Below are positions 54,089-63,604 of a stretch of 64,000 bases of DNA, in pieces. The notes under the pieces are model-generated. The model searched no databases, was not told where the DNA came from, and was given only the letters and a program-made list of their open reading frames with translations. Origin of the DNA: Sphingobacterium phlebotomi (GTDB lineage Bacteria; Bacteroidota; Bacteroidia; Sphingobacteriales; Sphingobacteriaceae); the NCBI RefSeq assembly GCF_008180195.1, contig NZ_VTAV01000008.1, forward strand, positions 1 through 64,000, in the 5' to 3' direction. Position 1 is the first letter of the stretch; every line of letters starts with the position of its first letter. Both the position numbers and the translations under genes were made by a program.

Positions 54089-54940
54089 TTAATAATCTCC
54101 TAAGGTTTCTGCATTCTGTGCCAATGCAGATGCTAATTGTTCGTCGTTAGGGGCGATACCATGCCATTTGTGCGAGCCCATCATGAAATCCACACCGCTA
54201 CCCATTTCTGTATGCAACAGGATCATGACAGGTTTACCCTTACCTGTGCGTGATATAGCGTCATCTAAACCTTGGATGACCGAGGCCATGTCATTTCCCT
54301 GTTCTACCTCCATGACATCCCAACCAAACGCCTCCCATTTTGCGCGGAGGTTTCCTAGGGATAGGACTTGCTCTGTAGCTCCATCAATCTGTGCGCCGTT
54401 ATAATCCACCGCTGCTATGATGTTGTCCATTTTGTTGTGTGGGGCATACGTCGCCGCTTCCCAGACCTGTCCTTCCTGTAGTTCACCATCACCCATCAAT
54501 ACATACACCAAGCTATTATCCCGATTGAGCTTTTTCGTCTGTGCAGCACCGATAGCCACAGACAATCCTTGTCCTAGCGATCCGGAAGCTACACGAACGC
54601 CGGGCAACCCCTCATGGGTTGTGGGATGCCCCTGTAAACGGGAATCTATCTGGCGAAAAGTGGCCAACTCCGCCGGATCAAAATACCCTGCGCGTGCCAG
54701 CACGCTATAGAACACCGGAGAGATGTGTCCATTCGACAAGAAAAATAAATCTTCTCCTATCCCGTCCAGATTAAATTCTTGATGACGTTCCATCGCTTCA
54801 AAAAATAAAGCGACGAGATACTCTGTACAACCTAGCGAGCCGCCCGGATGTCCCGACTGGCAGGCGTGCACCATGCGTACGATATCACGTCTTACCTGTG
54901 ACGAAATTGCCTCTAAATTATGTATGCTATTTTTTGTCAT
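54089..54940 (-). CDS. transketolase, N-terminal subunit
   Basis: 283 residues from MTKNSIHNLEAIS. Thiamine-diphosphate-binding half: HACQSGHPGGSLGCTEYLVALF, ASGSLGQGLSVAIGAAQ, and the metal-binding GDGELQEGQVWEAA...VDYN. First visible gene of the minus-strand locus; the C-subunit follows after 9 bases. No clear promoter could be placed upstream. Confidence 0.95.
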   Translation of the reverse strand: MTKNSIHNLEAISSQVRRDIVRMVHACQSGHPGGSLGCTEYLVALFFEAMERHQEFNLDGIGEDLFFLSNGHISPVFYSVLARAGYFDPAELATFRQIDSRLQGHPTTHEGLPGVRVASGSLGQGLSVAIGAAQTKKLNRDNSLVYVLMGDGELQEGQVWEAATYAPHNKMDNIIAAVDYNGAQIDGATEQVLSLGNLRAKWEAFGWDVMEVEQGNDMASVIQGLDDAISRTGKGKPVMILLHTEMGSGVDFMMGSHKWHGIAPNDEQLASALAQNAETLGDY

Positions 54941-55368
54941 GACCATTCTTACAGTTTATTTTAGATATGTATATTTAACACTTATTGAATTTCTAAATAT
55001 CTTGGTATGTACAATATTTTTGTATTTCATCAGGTTCATTTCACGTACACTTATTAATTAGCTTATCGCTAAATTACAAACTTGTTCATGCCTTCACGAA
55101 AAGGTATTGGCGAAAAGAAATAACAATCATACCACAAGACCGAAAAACGACACGATTTGAAATAAATAGAAAGCAATTTGCAACATCCAGAAGCAAAAAA
55201 CACCATTACCCACTTTCCCAAAAAAATTCATGTATCGAGAATATAAAAAATAAAAAACAAATTTTAAACAACTGATAAAGTGATAGTTAAACACACATGT
55301 AACAAACAGAAATCAGAATGAAACAAGAAAATTTGAGCTCACAAAATGTTTTATAGACATTTATATCC

Positions 55369-55389
55369 ATAAACGAACGAATCGTTTAT
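55369..55389. promoter_or_regulatory. 21-bp dyad ATAAACGA-N5-TCGTTTAT
   Basis: Perfect 8-bp arms around ACGAA. It lies 230 bases before the SusC start codon. CG-containing arms are compatible with a LacI- or AraC-type operator. Confidence 0.45.
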
Positions 55390-55422
55390 CACTAACGCTA
55401 AAAGTGTAAACCTACAAAGTTT

Positions 55423-55454
55423 ATTTTGTCCCCGCGTATACGTCTGGACAAAAT
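55423..55454. promoter_or_regulatory. 32-bp dyad ATTTTGTCC...CGTATACG...GGACAAAAT
   Basis: Perfect 9-bp outer arms (55423-55431, 55446-55454) with a second palindrome CGTATACG at the exact centre. An operator for a multi-domain or tetrameric regulator, or a leader hairpin, would both fit. Confidence 0.5.
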
Positions 55455-55618
55455 AGCAAAAAGACAACGACAACTAATTTAAATAACCACTTAAACAAAA
55501 ACAATATGTGTAACAAACAGGGTCCATAAACTATCTCATAAGATAATCTATAATGGCGCGTGTTCACCACAATGGAACCGTGTCTTTGTTTAAGAATCAA
55601 TAATCAATTTAATAAACT

Positions 55619-58600
55619 ATGATGATAAAATTTACTAATTCTCCTTGGAGATATTGGACGAGTTTTTTGGGAAATTCCCGTCGATCGTTGATCATCTTTT
55701 TTATCGGGTGGATCAGTAGCACAACGATTACTTTCGCCCAGAATGCCCGTACTGTCAGCGGTGTCGTGGTCGATCAAGATCAAATCCCCGTAGAGAATGC
55801 AAGTGTTATCGTGGAAGGCAGTAGTATCGCCACATCTACGGAAGCAGACGGAAGCTTTACCTTAACTGCTGTACCAGCCGATGCGAGTACCCTCGTTGTT
55901 TCTAAGGTTGGCTATAACCGTTCGGAAGTAGTGCTAGGCAACCAAACGATACTTAGAGTCGTATTAAACAATTACGCCATTGACATTGAAGAAACCGTAG
56001 TCGTTGGTTACGGTACCCAAAAGAAAGAAACAGTCGTGGGGGCCATTACACAGACGACCGGAAAAGTGCTGGAACGCGCCGGAGGTGTCTCTAGTGTTGG
56101 GGCAGCACTTACCGGTAATGTTCCAGGAGTGATCACCACTGCCAGTACCGGGATGCCCGGTGAGGAAGACCCTCAAATTGTGATTCGTGGTCGCAGTACC
56201 TGGAACAGCACGGAGCCGCTCATTATGGTGGATGGCGTGGAACGTCCGATGACCAGTGTGGATATCGGTTCTATCGAATCCATCTCGGTGCTGAAAGATG
56301 CTTCCGCAACAGCCGTATACGGTGTCCGTGGGGCCAACGGCGTTATCCTTATTACGACTAAACGGGGTATTGCCGGACGTGCATCGGTACGTGGAACCGT
56401 TAATAACATTGTGAAAACGGTATCGCAGCTTCCCGGAAAGATGGATTCCTACGACGCGCTCATGTTGCGTAACCGGGCGATCGAATATGAATTAGCTTTG
56501 AGACCTGACAACTGGAGTTATTTTGTACCTCAAGACATTATCCATAAATACCGCTATCCGGCCAGTATGGAAGAAGAGGAGCGCTACGTGAATACCGATT
56601 GGGCGGACGTCCTCTTTAAAAGCGCCGCCTTCTCCCAAAACAGCAATGTGAATATCGCCGGGGGTACGGAAAAAGTAAAGTATTTTGCTTCGGCAGATTA
56701 CCTCTATGAGGGGGATATGTTTCGCTCCTTCGACAATGCCCGCGGTTACGATGCCGGGTACGGCTTTAACCGGGTCAATGTGCGCTCTAACTTAGACTTT
56801 CAGTTAACACCCACCACTAAGTTTTCCACCAATCTCGCCGGTTCACACGGCATCCGCAAAAGCCCCTGGGGTGGCGGAAACGACTATGCTTTCTGGATCG
56901 CTGCCTATACGGTAGCACCGGATCTCATTTACCCACGCTATTCCGACGGCACTTGGGGTTACTACCAGCCGGATACACAAGCTGGTATCAACTCGGCACG
57001 TGTACTGGCTACTTCCGGCATTGAAAAGACCAGTACCAACCGCATTACCACCGACTTTATTTTAGAGCAAGACCTGAGCATGTTTCTCAAAGGGTTAGAT
57101 GTACGGGGTACCATCTCGCTGGATAATACCTTCGTGGAAGCCGGGCGCGGGGTGAACGACTTGAATAACAATGTACAGACCAAATGGATCAACCCGGAAA
57201 CCGGACAAGCCGTCTACGGACAGACACTAGATGGAAGTCGCTTCGATTTTGTAGAAGGCATCAACTGGGCACAGCAGGCTGGTACACTGAACAACTCGCA
57301 AAGTTATCGGCGCTTATTTTATCAGCTGCAGCTCAACTATGCCAATACCTTTGACGAGGATCACACTGTTAGCGCCATGGGCTTGTTCAACCGTAATCAA
57401 TATGCGACTGGTAGCGAACAACCTTTCTTCCGGGAAGACTGGGTATTTCGGACGACCTACAATTATAAAGGCAAGTATCTCCTGGAATACAACGGCTCTT
57501 ACACTGGATCGGAAAAATTCTCTTCCGAATACCGCTTTGCTTTCTTTAACTCCGGCGGTATCGGCTGGTTGCTCTCCGAAGAAAACTTCCTGAAAGACGT
57601 CTCCTTCGTGGATATGTTAAAACTAAGAGCGTCATACGGCGATATTGGAGATGACAATGTTTATGGCCGCTGGCTGTACCTCACCCAGTGGGCTTACGGC
57701 GGGCAATCCAAGATGGGCGTCGTTGGAGTACAACCGGAACTAAGCACCTATACGTGGTTTCGAGAAAATGTACTCGGAAACCCAAACACCCATTGGGAAA
57801 AGGTACGCAAAATTAACTACGGGCTCGATTTCGGCTTTTTCAACGGCTTACTCAGCGGACAGGTAAACTTTTTCCGGGATAAACGTACGGACGTTCTCAT
57901 ACCCGGAGGTAGCCGCGCCATTCCAGAATACCTAGGAATAGCCGCTCCGGCAGCAAACCTGGGGATCGTGGAAAATCAAGGTTACGAAGTAGAGGTGAAG
58001 GTCAATAAGCAGGTGAACAGCAACTGGCGCCTGTGGGGCGATTTGAACTTCACCCACGCGAAAGACAGAGTCATCGAAGGTGATAGTCCGGCCCTACTGC
58101 CCCACTATCAAAAGCTGGACGATAAGCAAATCAGCCAAACTTATACCCACGTGAGTGCGGGCTACTACAACAGCTGGGATGAGCTGTATGCGAGTACCAT
58201 GCACGATAACAATGACGATCAAAAGCTGCCCGGGAATTTCCATATTATCGACTATAACGGCGACGGTATCATCGATACCCGAGATAATATTCCCTATGCC
58301 TACCCTTCCATCCCACAAAACACCTATAACCTCACCGTGGGTTTCGACTGGAAGAACCTCAGCGTAATGACCCAGTGGTACGGCGTAACCAATGTTACCC
58401 GTCAGGTGGTTTTTGGCAGCTTCGACCGGCAGCGCAACCTGGCCTACCATGAAGGCAGCTACTGGGAACGCGACAATATCAATGCAGATGTGCCGATGCC
58501 GCGCTGGTTATCCATGGCGAGTAGCTATAACAACGGCAGCCGCTTTATGTACGACGGTTCGTATGTCCGCCTGAAAACTGCTGAAATTGCCTATCATTTC

Positions 58601-58792
58601 ACGCAGGATCATCCCTTTATCCGAAAAATAGGCATGCAAAGCATACGTCTGTTTTTAAACGGGCAAAACCTTTGGTTCTGGTCGCGTATGCCAGATGACA
58701 GGGAATCCAATTTCGCCGGTACCGGATGGGCTTCGCAGGGTGCTTACCCCACGGTCAAACGTTTTAATCTTGGCGCAAACATTACATTCTAA
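55619..58792 (+). CDS. SusC/RagA-type TonB-dependent transporter (PUL 2, first pair)
   Basis: 1057 residues. Signal peptide, then the regulatory-like domain (VSGVVVDQDQIPVENASVIVEGSSIATSTEADGSF), TonB-box region ETVVVGYGTQKKETVVG, plug (ALTGNVPGVIT, IVIRGRSTWNSTEPLIMVDGVERP, SVLKDASATAVYGVRGANGVILITTKRG) and a barrel ending FNLGANITF. A long hydrophobic stretch (SLIIFFIGWISSTTITFAQ) marks signal cleavage. Visibly more GC-rich than the genes to its left. SusD follows 11 bases downstream. Confidence 0.95.
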   Translation: MMIKFTNSPWRYWTSFLGNSRRSLIIFFIGWISSTTITFAQNARTVSGVVVDQDQIPVENASVIVEGSSIATSTEADGSFTLTAVPADASTLVVSKVGYNRSEVVLGNQTILRVVLNNYAIDIEETVVVGYGTQKKETVVGAITQTTGKVLERAGGVSSVGAALTGNVPGVITTASTGMPGEEDPQIVIRGRSTWNSTEPLIMVDGVERPMTSVDIGSIESISVLKDASATAVYGVRGANGVILITTKRGIAGRASVRGTVNNIVKTVSQLPGKMDSYDALMLRNRAIEYELALRPDNWSYFVPQDIIHKYRYPASMEEEERYVNTDWADVLFKSAAFSQNSNVNIAGGTEKVKYFASADYLYEGDMFRSFDNARGYDAGYGFNRVNVRSNLDFQLTPTTKFSTNLAGSHGIRKSPWGGGNDYAFWIAAYTVAPDLIYPRYSDGTWGYYQPDTQAGINSARVLATSGIEKTSTNRITTDFILEQDLSMFLKGLDVRGTISLDNTFVEAGRGVNDLNNNVQTKWINPETGQAVYGQTLDGSRFDFVEGINWAQQAGTLNNSQSYRRLFYQLQLNYANTFDEDHTVSAMGLFNRNQYATGSEQPFFREDWVFRTTYNYKGKYLLEYNGSYTGSEKFSSEYRFAFFNSGGIGWLLSEENFLKDVSFVDMLKLRASYGDIGDDNVYGRWLYLTQWAYGGQSKMGVVGVQPELSTYTWFRENVLGNPNTHWEKVRKINYGLDFGFFNGLLSGQVNFFRDKRTDVLIPGGSRAIPEYLGIAAPAANLGIVENQGYEVEVKVNKQVNSNWRLWGDLNFTHAKDRVIEGDSPALLPHYQKLDDKQISQTYTHVSAGYYNSWDELYASTMHDNNDDQKLPGNFHIIDYNGDGIIDTRDNIPYAYPSIPQNTYNLTVGFDWKNLSVMTQWYGVTNVTRQVVFGSFDRQRNLAYHEGSYWERDNINADVPMPRWLSMASSYNNGSRFMYDGSYVRLKTAEIAYHFTQDHPFIRKIGMQSIRLFLNGQNLWFWSRMPDDRESNFAGTGWASQGAYPTVKRFNLGANITF

Positions 58793-58803
58793 ACGACAGG
58801 ACG

Positions 58804-60714
58804 ATGAAAAAAATTACAACATATAGCATACTCTTCACCGCATTTTGCTTGGGGGGCCTGCTGACTTCTTGTGAAAAATACCTAGATAAAGAGGAGCAAT
58901 CCATAATCTCGGAAGAAGAGGCCTTCAAAAATTTCACAAATTTCCAAGGTTACACCGAGGAACTCTACCATTGTATTGTCAATTTCACCAATAACTACTG
59001 GACAAACTCCTGGAACTGGGGGGAGGATGAATTGACCTCCACCGCCGGAAACTATCATTTTGTACATAACGTAGATAATGGTAATTTCTGGGGCTGGCAG
59101 GCACAGCACGATGGTTGGGGGGCCGGCTGGATGGAACAAGATGATTTCACAACGGATATTCTCGAAGGACAGCGTAATATCAACAAAGACTTATGGAACG
59201 CTGCCTGGTATGGCCTTCGGAAAATCAGTATCGGACTGGAGAACATGGAGCTCATGACGGATGCCACACAAGAGGAGCGCAACCTGATTCGTGGACAACT
59301 CCTGTTCTTTCGGGGCTGGTTTCATCACCGACTGATGGAGTATTTCGGCGGGCTTCCATACATTGATCATGTGCTCCCTACAGACGGTACCTCCCTATCA
59401 CTCCCCCGTTTAAGTTACCACGAATGTGCCGACCGTGCTGCTGCGGACTTCCGTGAGGCGGCGAACCTGCTGCCTATCAACTGGGACAATACCGATGCCG
59501 GCCGACGTACCCTAGGTAAAAACCAACTGCGGATTAATAAAATCATGGCCCTCGCCTATTTGGGTAAAAACTACCTCTGGGCCGGCAGTCCACTGATGAA
59601 CCAGTCCAGCACCGGAAGCGCAGCCTACAACAGCGAATATTGCCAGCAAGCAGCACAAGCTTTTGGTGAGTTATTATCCTTGGTGGAAAGCGGACAGACA
59701 AATTACGCTCTGCTTCCTTTCGAAAATTATTCCCTAAATTTCTATAGCATACGCGACAACTGGGCGCAACCGGGCGGTAGCGAAGTAATTTTCCGAGGGC
59801 CTTATATTTCAGCTGACGACACACATTGGAATACGGCTAAGCAATATCTTCCTAGCGTCGTTTCCGAGGGTGATGCGTTAAAATTTATCCCGACTTCCAA
59901 TTATGTAAATTACTACGGTATGGCGAATGGTTTACCGATTCCGGATATCACGAGCGCCGACCCGGAGTCGGGCTACGATCCGCAATATCCTTGGCGAAAT
60001 CGGGATCCACGATTCTATCATGATATCCTCTTTGATGGGGTTAAAGTAGTGAATGGCACAATTACCCATACAGACCTCCCTGAGGAGCAACGCCGCTATG
60101 CACAATTGTACACCGGTGGCAGCTACCGCAACATACAGAATGGCAGTCAGACGGGGTATGTGTTGCGCAAATTCATCCCACTAACGGCCAATACCTACGA
60201 TCGGGATTACGACTGGGGTTCGAATTTACACATTTACGTGCCCTATATGCGCCTAGCGGATGTGTACCTCATGTACGCCGAAGCAGCATTAATGGGCTAC
60301 AACAGCGTATCAGGACAAGCGTCAAACTTTAGCAAGTCCGCTACGGATGCCATTAACGTCATTCGGGCACGTGCCGGAGTAGATCCTGTGGATATGCGAT
60401 TTCTGGGCTCCGTTAATGCGCTTTTAGGCGAATTACGTCGGGAGCGGGCGGTAGAGCTGGCCTTTGAAGGCCATCGCTTTAACGACCTCCGTCGCTGGTT
60501 GCTCCTCACCGATCCAGCTTACGCCGAAAAAAGGGCGATAGAGTTTGACCGCGCCAGTGGGCATGATGTAGACAATCCGCAGGAGAATCGGGTGGTTAAT
60601 CTGCGCGAACGCGTGCTAGTCGAACGTCGATTTACCAACAAGCACTATTGGCTTCCCTTAAAGGTTAATGATGTCAACCTCTATCCGGAATTTTATCAAA
60701 ACCCCGGATGGTAA
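58804..60714 (+). CDS. SusD/RagB-type lipoprotein (PUL 2, first pair)
   Basis: 636 residues, lipobox LTSC (Cys23). SusD fold: EEAFKNFTNFQGYTEELYHCIV, GQLLFFRGWFHHRLMEYFGGLPYI, ADVYLMYAEAALMGYN, NVIRARAGVDPVDMRF, LRRERAVELAFEGHRFNDLRRWLL and the end YWLPLKVNDVNLYPEFYQNPGW. Surface glycan-binding lid for the preceding SusC. Its last codons overlap the open frame of the next transporter. Confidence 0.95.
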   Translation: MKKITTYSILFTAFCLGGLLTSCEKYLDKEEQSIISEEEAFKNFTNFQGYTEELYHCIVNFTNNYWTNSWNWGEDELTSTAGNYHFVHNVDNGNFWGWQAQHDGWGAGWMEQDDFTTDILEGQRNINKDLWNAAWYGLRKISIGLENMELMTDATQEERNLIRGQLLFFRGWFHHRLMEYFGGLPYIDHVLPTDGTSLSLPRLSYHECADRAAADFREAANLLPINWDNTDAGRRTLGKNQLRINKIMALAYLGKNYLWAGSPLMNQSSTGSAAYNSEYCQQAAQAFGELLSLVESGQTNYALLPFENYSLNFYSIRDNWAQPGGSEVIFRGPYISADDTHWNTAKQYLPSVVSEGDALKFIPTSNYVNYYGMANGLPIPDITSADPESGYDPQYPWRNRDPRFYHDILFDGVKVVNGTITHTDLPEEQRRYAQLYTGGSYRNIQNGSQTGYVLRKFIPLTANTYDRDYDWGSNLHIYVPYMRLADVYLMYAEAALMGYNSVSGQASNFSKSATDAINVIRARAGVDPVDMRFLGSVNALLGELRRERAVELAFEGHRFNDLRRWLLLTDPAYAEKRAIEFDRASGHDVDNPQENRVVNLRERVLVERRFTNKHYWLPLKVNDVNLYPEFYQNPGW

Positions 60715-60719
60715 ATAAA

Positions 60720-63578
60720 ATGAACCTAATCATCAAATCTAAACAGATGAACATGAACGTAAAGAAGTATACAACACGAACAATAGCCGCGTACCTCTGT
60801 ATCATGGGACTGTCCGCACAGGCCCATGCGCAACAGGTTGCACAAGATAGCAGCGTAACAGATAGTGTAGAGCTGGTGCAGGTAGCCTTCCGGAAGGAAA
60901 AGAAACAAGACCTAATGGGTGAGGTTCGTTCTGTCAATATATCAAAACTCATGGACAAGAACTACAGCACCTATAGCCTGGAAAACCTGGATGCTTTCAC
61001 CTCCGGCTTTAACGGCAATATATGGGGCATGGATGGCTACCTCGTCTTGGTCGACGGATTTCCTAGAGATGCCGATAATGTACTGCCGACAGAGATCGAA
61101 GAGATAAGTGTGCTGAAAGGCGTAAATGCCGTAGCCCTATACGGGAGTCGTGCGGCAAAAGGCGTCGTTTATATCACGACCAAACGTGGAAAAGTCGGTG
61201 AACAGAAAATCAATATCCGTGCAAATGCTGGTATACACGCGCCCGTACAGTATCCCGAGTATCTAGGCTCTGCCGAGTACATGACCTTGTATAACGAAGC
61301 GCGCCGCAATGATGGTTTAACGGATTTATACACTGCCGAAACCATCTATCAGCATGCGGCGGGCACCAATCCTTATCGCTATCCAAATGTGGATTATTAC
61401 GCTTCGGATTTTCTCCGCAAGCACTATAACCGCTACGACGCCACCGCAGAAATATCCGGTGGCGGTGAACGCGCGCAGTACTACACCAACTTCGGTTTTT
61501 GGTCGGCCGGCTCGCTACTTAATTTTGGGGAGGCCGTCGACAATAACAGATCCAATCGCTTCAATGTACGTGGTAACATCGATATGAAACTTAATGAAAT
61601 CATCAAGCTCCATGTGGATGCTGCAGCCTCCTTTTATACACAGCGCGGCGTAAACGCCGACTATTGGGGAGCCGCGGCAACAGGGCGCCCGCATCGCTTT
61701 GCTCCACTCATCCCCATTGACATGCTGGAAGCCGATGATGAAAACTCTTGGGTGTTTGTCAACAACAGCAATTTTCTGGTAGACGGCAAATATTTACTAG
61801 GCGGTAGCCAACTCGACCAAAGCAATGCTTTTGCCGATGTATATGCCGGCGGAAACAGCGAGTATAGCAACCGGCAATTTCTGTTCAACACCGGCTTGGA
61901 TTTTGACCTGAAAAATGTGCTGGAAGGATTAAGCTTCCACACCGCTTTGGCCATCGACTACCAATCGAACTACAGTCAGTCGTATAACAACAATTATGCG
62001 GTCTACCAAGCTACTTGGAACAATTATGCGGGTGCCGACCTGATCAGCCACCTCACGCGCTACGGCGACGATCAGATTTCCGGCGTACAAAATATTTCGG
62101 GCAGCGCCTACCGGCAAACCATTGCCCTGAACGGACAGTTGAACTATAGGCGAAGTTTTGCTGAAAAACATCATGTATCCGCCATGTTGCTCGCCAACGC
62201 CTTTCAAATTGGTCTGTCGCAAGAATACCATAAACATAGCAATGCCAACCTGGGTGTACAATTGGGCTATAACTACGCGAATAAATACTACGCAGATTTT
62301 AGTGCTGCAGTCCCCCACTCGGCGAAACTTCCGGCAGGGAATCGTCGAGCGATCTCCCCAACCCTGTCGCTTTCCTGGCGGCTCTCCGAAGAACCCTTTA
62401 TGCAACAGTCCATTTTCAACGACTTACGACTTACGGCTTCCGGCGGAATCTTGAACACCGATCTGGACATCGAAAACTTCTACCTCTACCAAGGTTACTA
62501 CACCTACAACGAAGCGGCTTGGTACAGCTGGGCCGACGGTGAATTGGTGCACACCTTTGACCGCTTTCGCGGTGACAATGCGGACATGGGTTACCCACAA
62601 CGCCGGGAAGTATCCTTCAGCATAGACGGGGGTCTGTACAATAACCTGATCACCTTCAATGCTTCTTATTTTTATAACCAAATGAAAGGCTTGTTGGTAC
62701 AACCGGCTACCCTTTACCCCATGTATTTCATGTCTTACTGGCCGGTATATTCGGATTTGCCCTATGTCAATTTCAATAGTGATGAACGTACCGGCGTAGA
62801 TTTCGCGATCAATGTAAACAAGCATTTTGGCAACACCTTCTTATCACTGGGTGCTACCGCCATGTATTTTGACTCGAAAGCCACCCAACGCGATGAACTC
62901 TACGAGTTTGGTTATCAAAACCGGACAAACCGTCCACTAGATGCCCTTTGGGGCTTGCAGAGCGATGGCTTCTACCGTGATCAGGCGGATATAGATAATT
63001 CGGCGTTGAGCACTTTCGGGGAAGTAGCCCCAGGAGACATCAAATATATCGATCAAAACGGCGATGGCACCATCGACGATCGCGACGAGATTTACCTCGG
63101 AAAAGCCGGTTGGTCGGGTTCTCCTTTTTCACTGGGAATTAACCTTACGGCAAAATGGAAAAACATGACCCTCTTTGCCATCGCCAGCGGCAGGTTTGGT
63201 GCCTACGCCATGCGGAACAACTCCTATTTCTGGATGGACGGCGAAGACAAGTACTCCGCCATCGTGCGCGATCGTTGGACGCCCGAAAGCCAGGCAACAG
63301 CAAGCTATCCGCGCCTCACAACGGGCAACAGCGATAACAACTTCCGCCATTCGGATTTCTGGATGTATTCCACCAACCGCTTTGACCTCACGCGCGTACA
63401 GATCTCCTACGATCTCCCGAAAAACTTACTCGGTAAGGGCATTGTGCGTGAATTCGGCGCCTACATAAACGGCTCTAACCTACTGACCTTTGCGAAGGAA
63501 AAGGATATCCTCCTGCTCAATGTAGGCGCAGCACCACAAACGCGTTTTTTTAACGTGGGATTAAAAGCATTATTTTAA
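60720..63578 (+). CDS. SusC-like TonB-dependent transporter without N-terminal regulatory domain (PUL 2, second pair)
   Basis: About 952 residues; starts at 60708, 60720, 60747 and 60753 are all possible, and the signal peptide (TTRTIAAYLCIMGLSAQAHAQQ) fits the later ones best. It goes from the signal peptide through a short linker (SVTDSVELVQVAFRKEKKQDLMGEV) directly into the plug (NIWGMDGYLVLVDGFPRDADNVLPTEIEEISVLKGVNAVALYGSRAAKGVVYITTKRG). The carboxypeptidase-like domain present in the other two SusC proteins is missing. The barrel ends TRFFNVGLKALF. It probably transports a different glycan or works with the first pair. Confidence 0.93.
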   Translation: MNLIIKSKQMNMNVKKYTTRTIAAYLCIMGLSAQAHAQQVAQDSSVTDSVELVQVAFRKEKKQDLMGEVRSVNISKLMDKNYSTYSLENLDAFTSGFNGNIWGMDGYLVLVDGFPRDADNVLPTEIEEISVLKGVNAVALYGSRAAKGVVYITTKRGKVGEQKINIRANAGIHAPVQYPEYLGSAEYMTLYNEARRNDGLTDLYTAETIYQHAAGTNPYRYPNVDYYASDFLRKHYNRYDATAEISGGGERAQYYTNFGFWSAGSLLNFGEAVDNNRSNRFNVRGNIDMKLNEIIKLHVDAAASFYTQRGVNADYWGAAATGRPHRFAPLIPIDMLEADDENSWVFVNNSNFLVDGKYLLGGSQLDQSNAFADVYAGGNSEYSNRQFLFNTGLDFDLKNVLEGLSFHTALAIDYQSNYSQSYNNNYAVYQATWNNYAGADLISHLTRYGDDQISGVQNISGSAYRQTIALNGQLNYRRSFAEKHHVSAMLLANAFQIGLSQEYHKHSNANLGVQLGYNYANKYYADFSAAVPHSAKLPAGNRRAISPTLSLSWRLSEEPFMQQSIFNDLRLTASGGILNTDLDIENFYLYQGYYTYNEAAWYSWADGELVHTFDRFRGDNADMGYPQRREVSFSIDGGLYNNLITFNASYFYNQMKGLLVQPATLYPMYFMSYWPVYSDLPYVNFNSDERTGVDFAINVNKHFGNTFLSLGATAMYFDSKATQRDELYEFGYQNRTNRPLDALWGLQSDGFYRDQADIDNSALSTFGEVAPGDIKYIDQNGDGTIDDRDEIYLGKAGWSGSPFSLGINLTAKWKNMTLFAIASGRFGAYAMRNNSYFWMDGEDKYSAIVRDRWTPESQATASYPRLTTGNSDNNFRHSDFWMYSTNRFDLTRVQISYDLPKNLLGKGIVREFGAYINGSNLLTFAKEKDILLLNVGAAPQTRFFNVGLKALF

Positions 63579-63604
63579 TAATGAGGGAACTAACAACGAC
63601 AAAC

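Larger units (their letters stand above)
55298..55520 (+). repeat. two copies of TGTAACAAACAG
   Basis: Identical 12-mers at 55298-55309 and 55509-55520, 211 bases apart, in the upstream region of the SusC gene at 55619. The second copy lies about 100 bases before the start codon. Confidence 0.5.
54947..55618. other. 670-base divergent regulatory region between the two glycan loci
   Basis: No gene. AT-rich DNA with several symmetrical elements near the plus-strand SusC: a 21-bp dyad at 55369-55389, a 32-bp dyad at 55423-55454, and a repeated 12-mer TGTAACAAACAG at 55298 and 55509. No full -33/-7 promoter could be placed for either direction. Confidence 0.6.
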
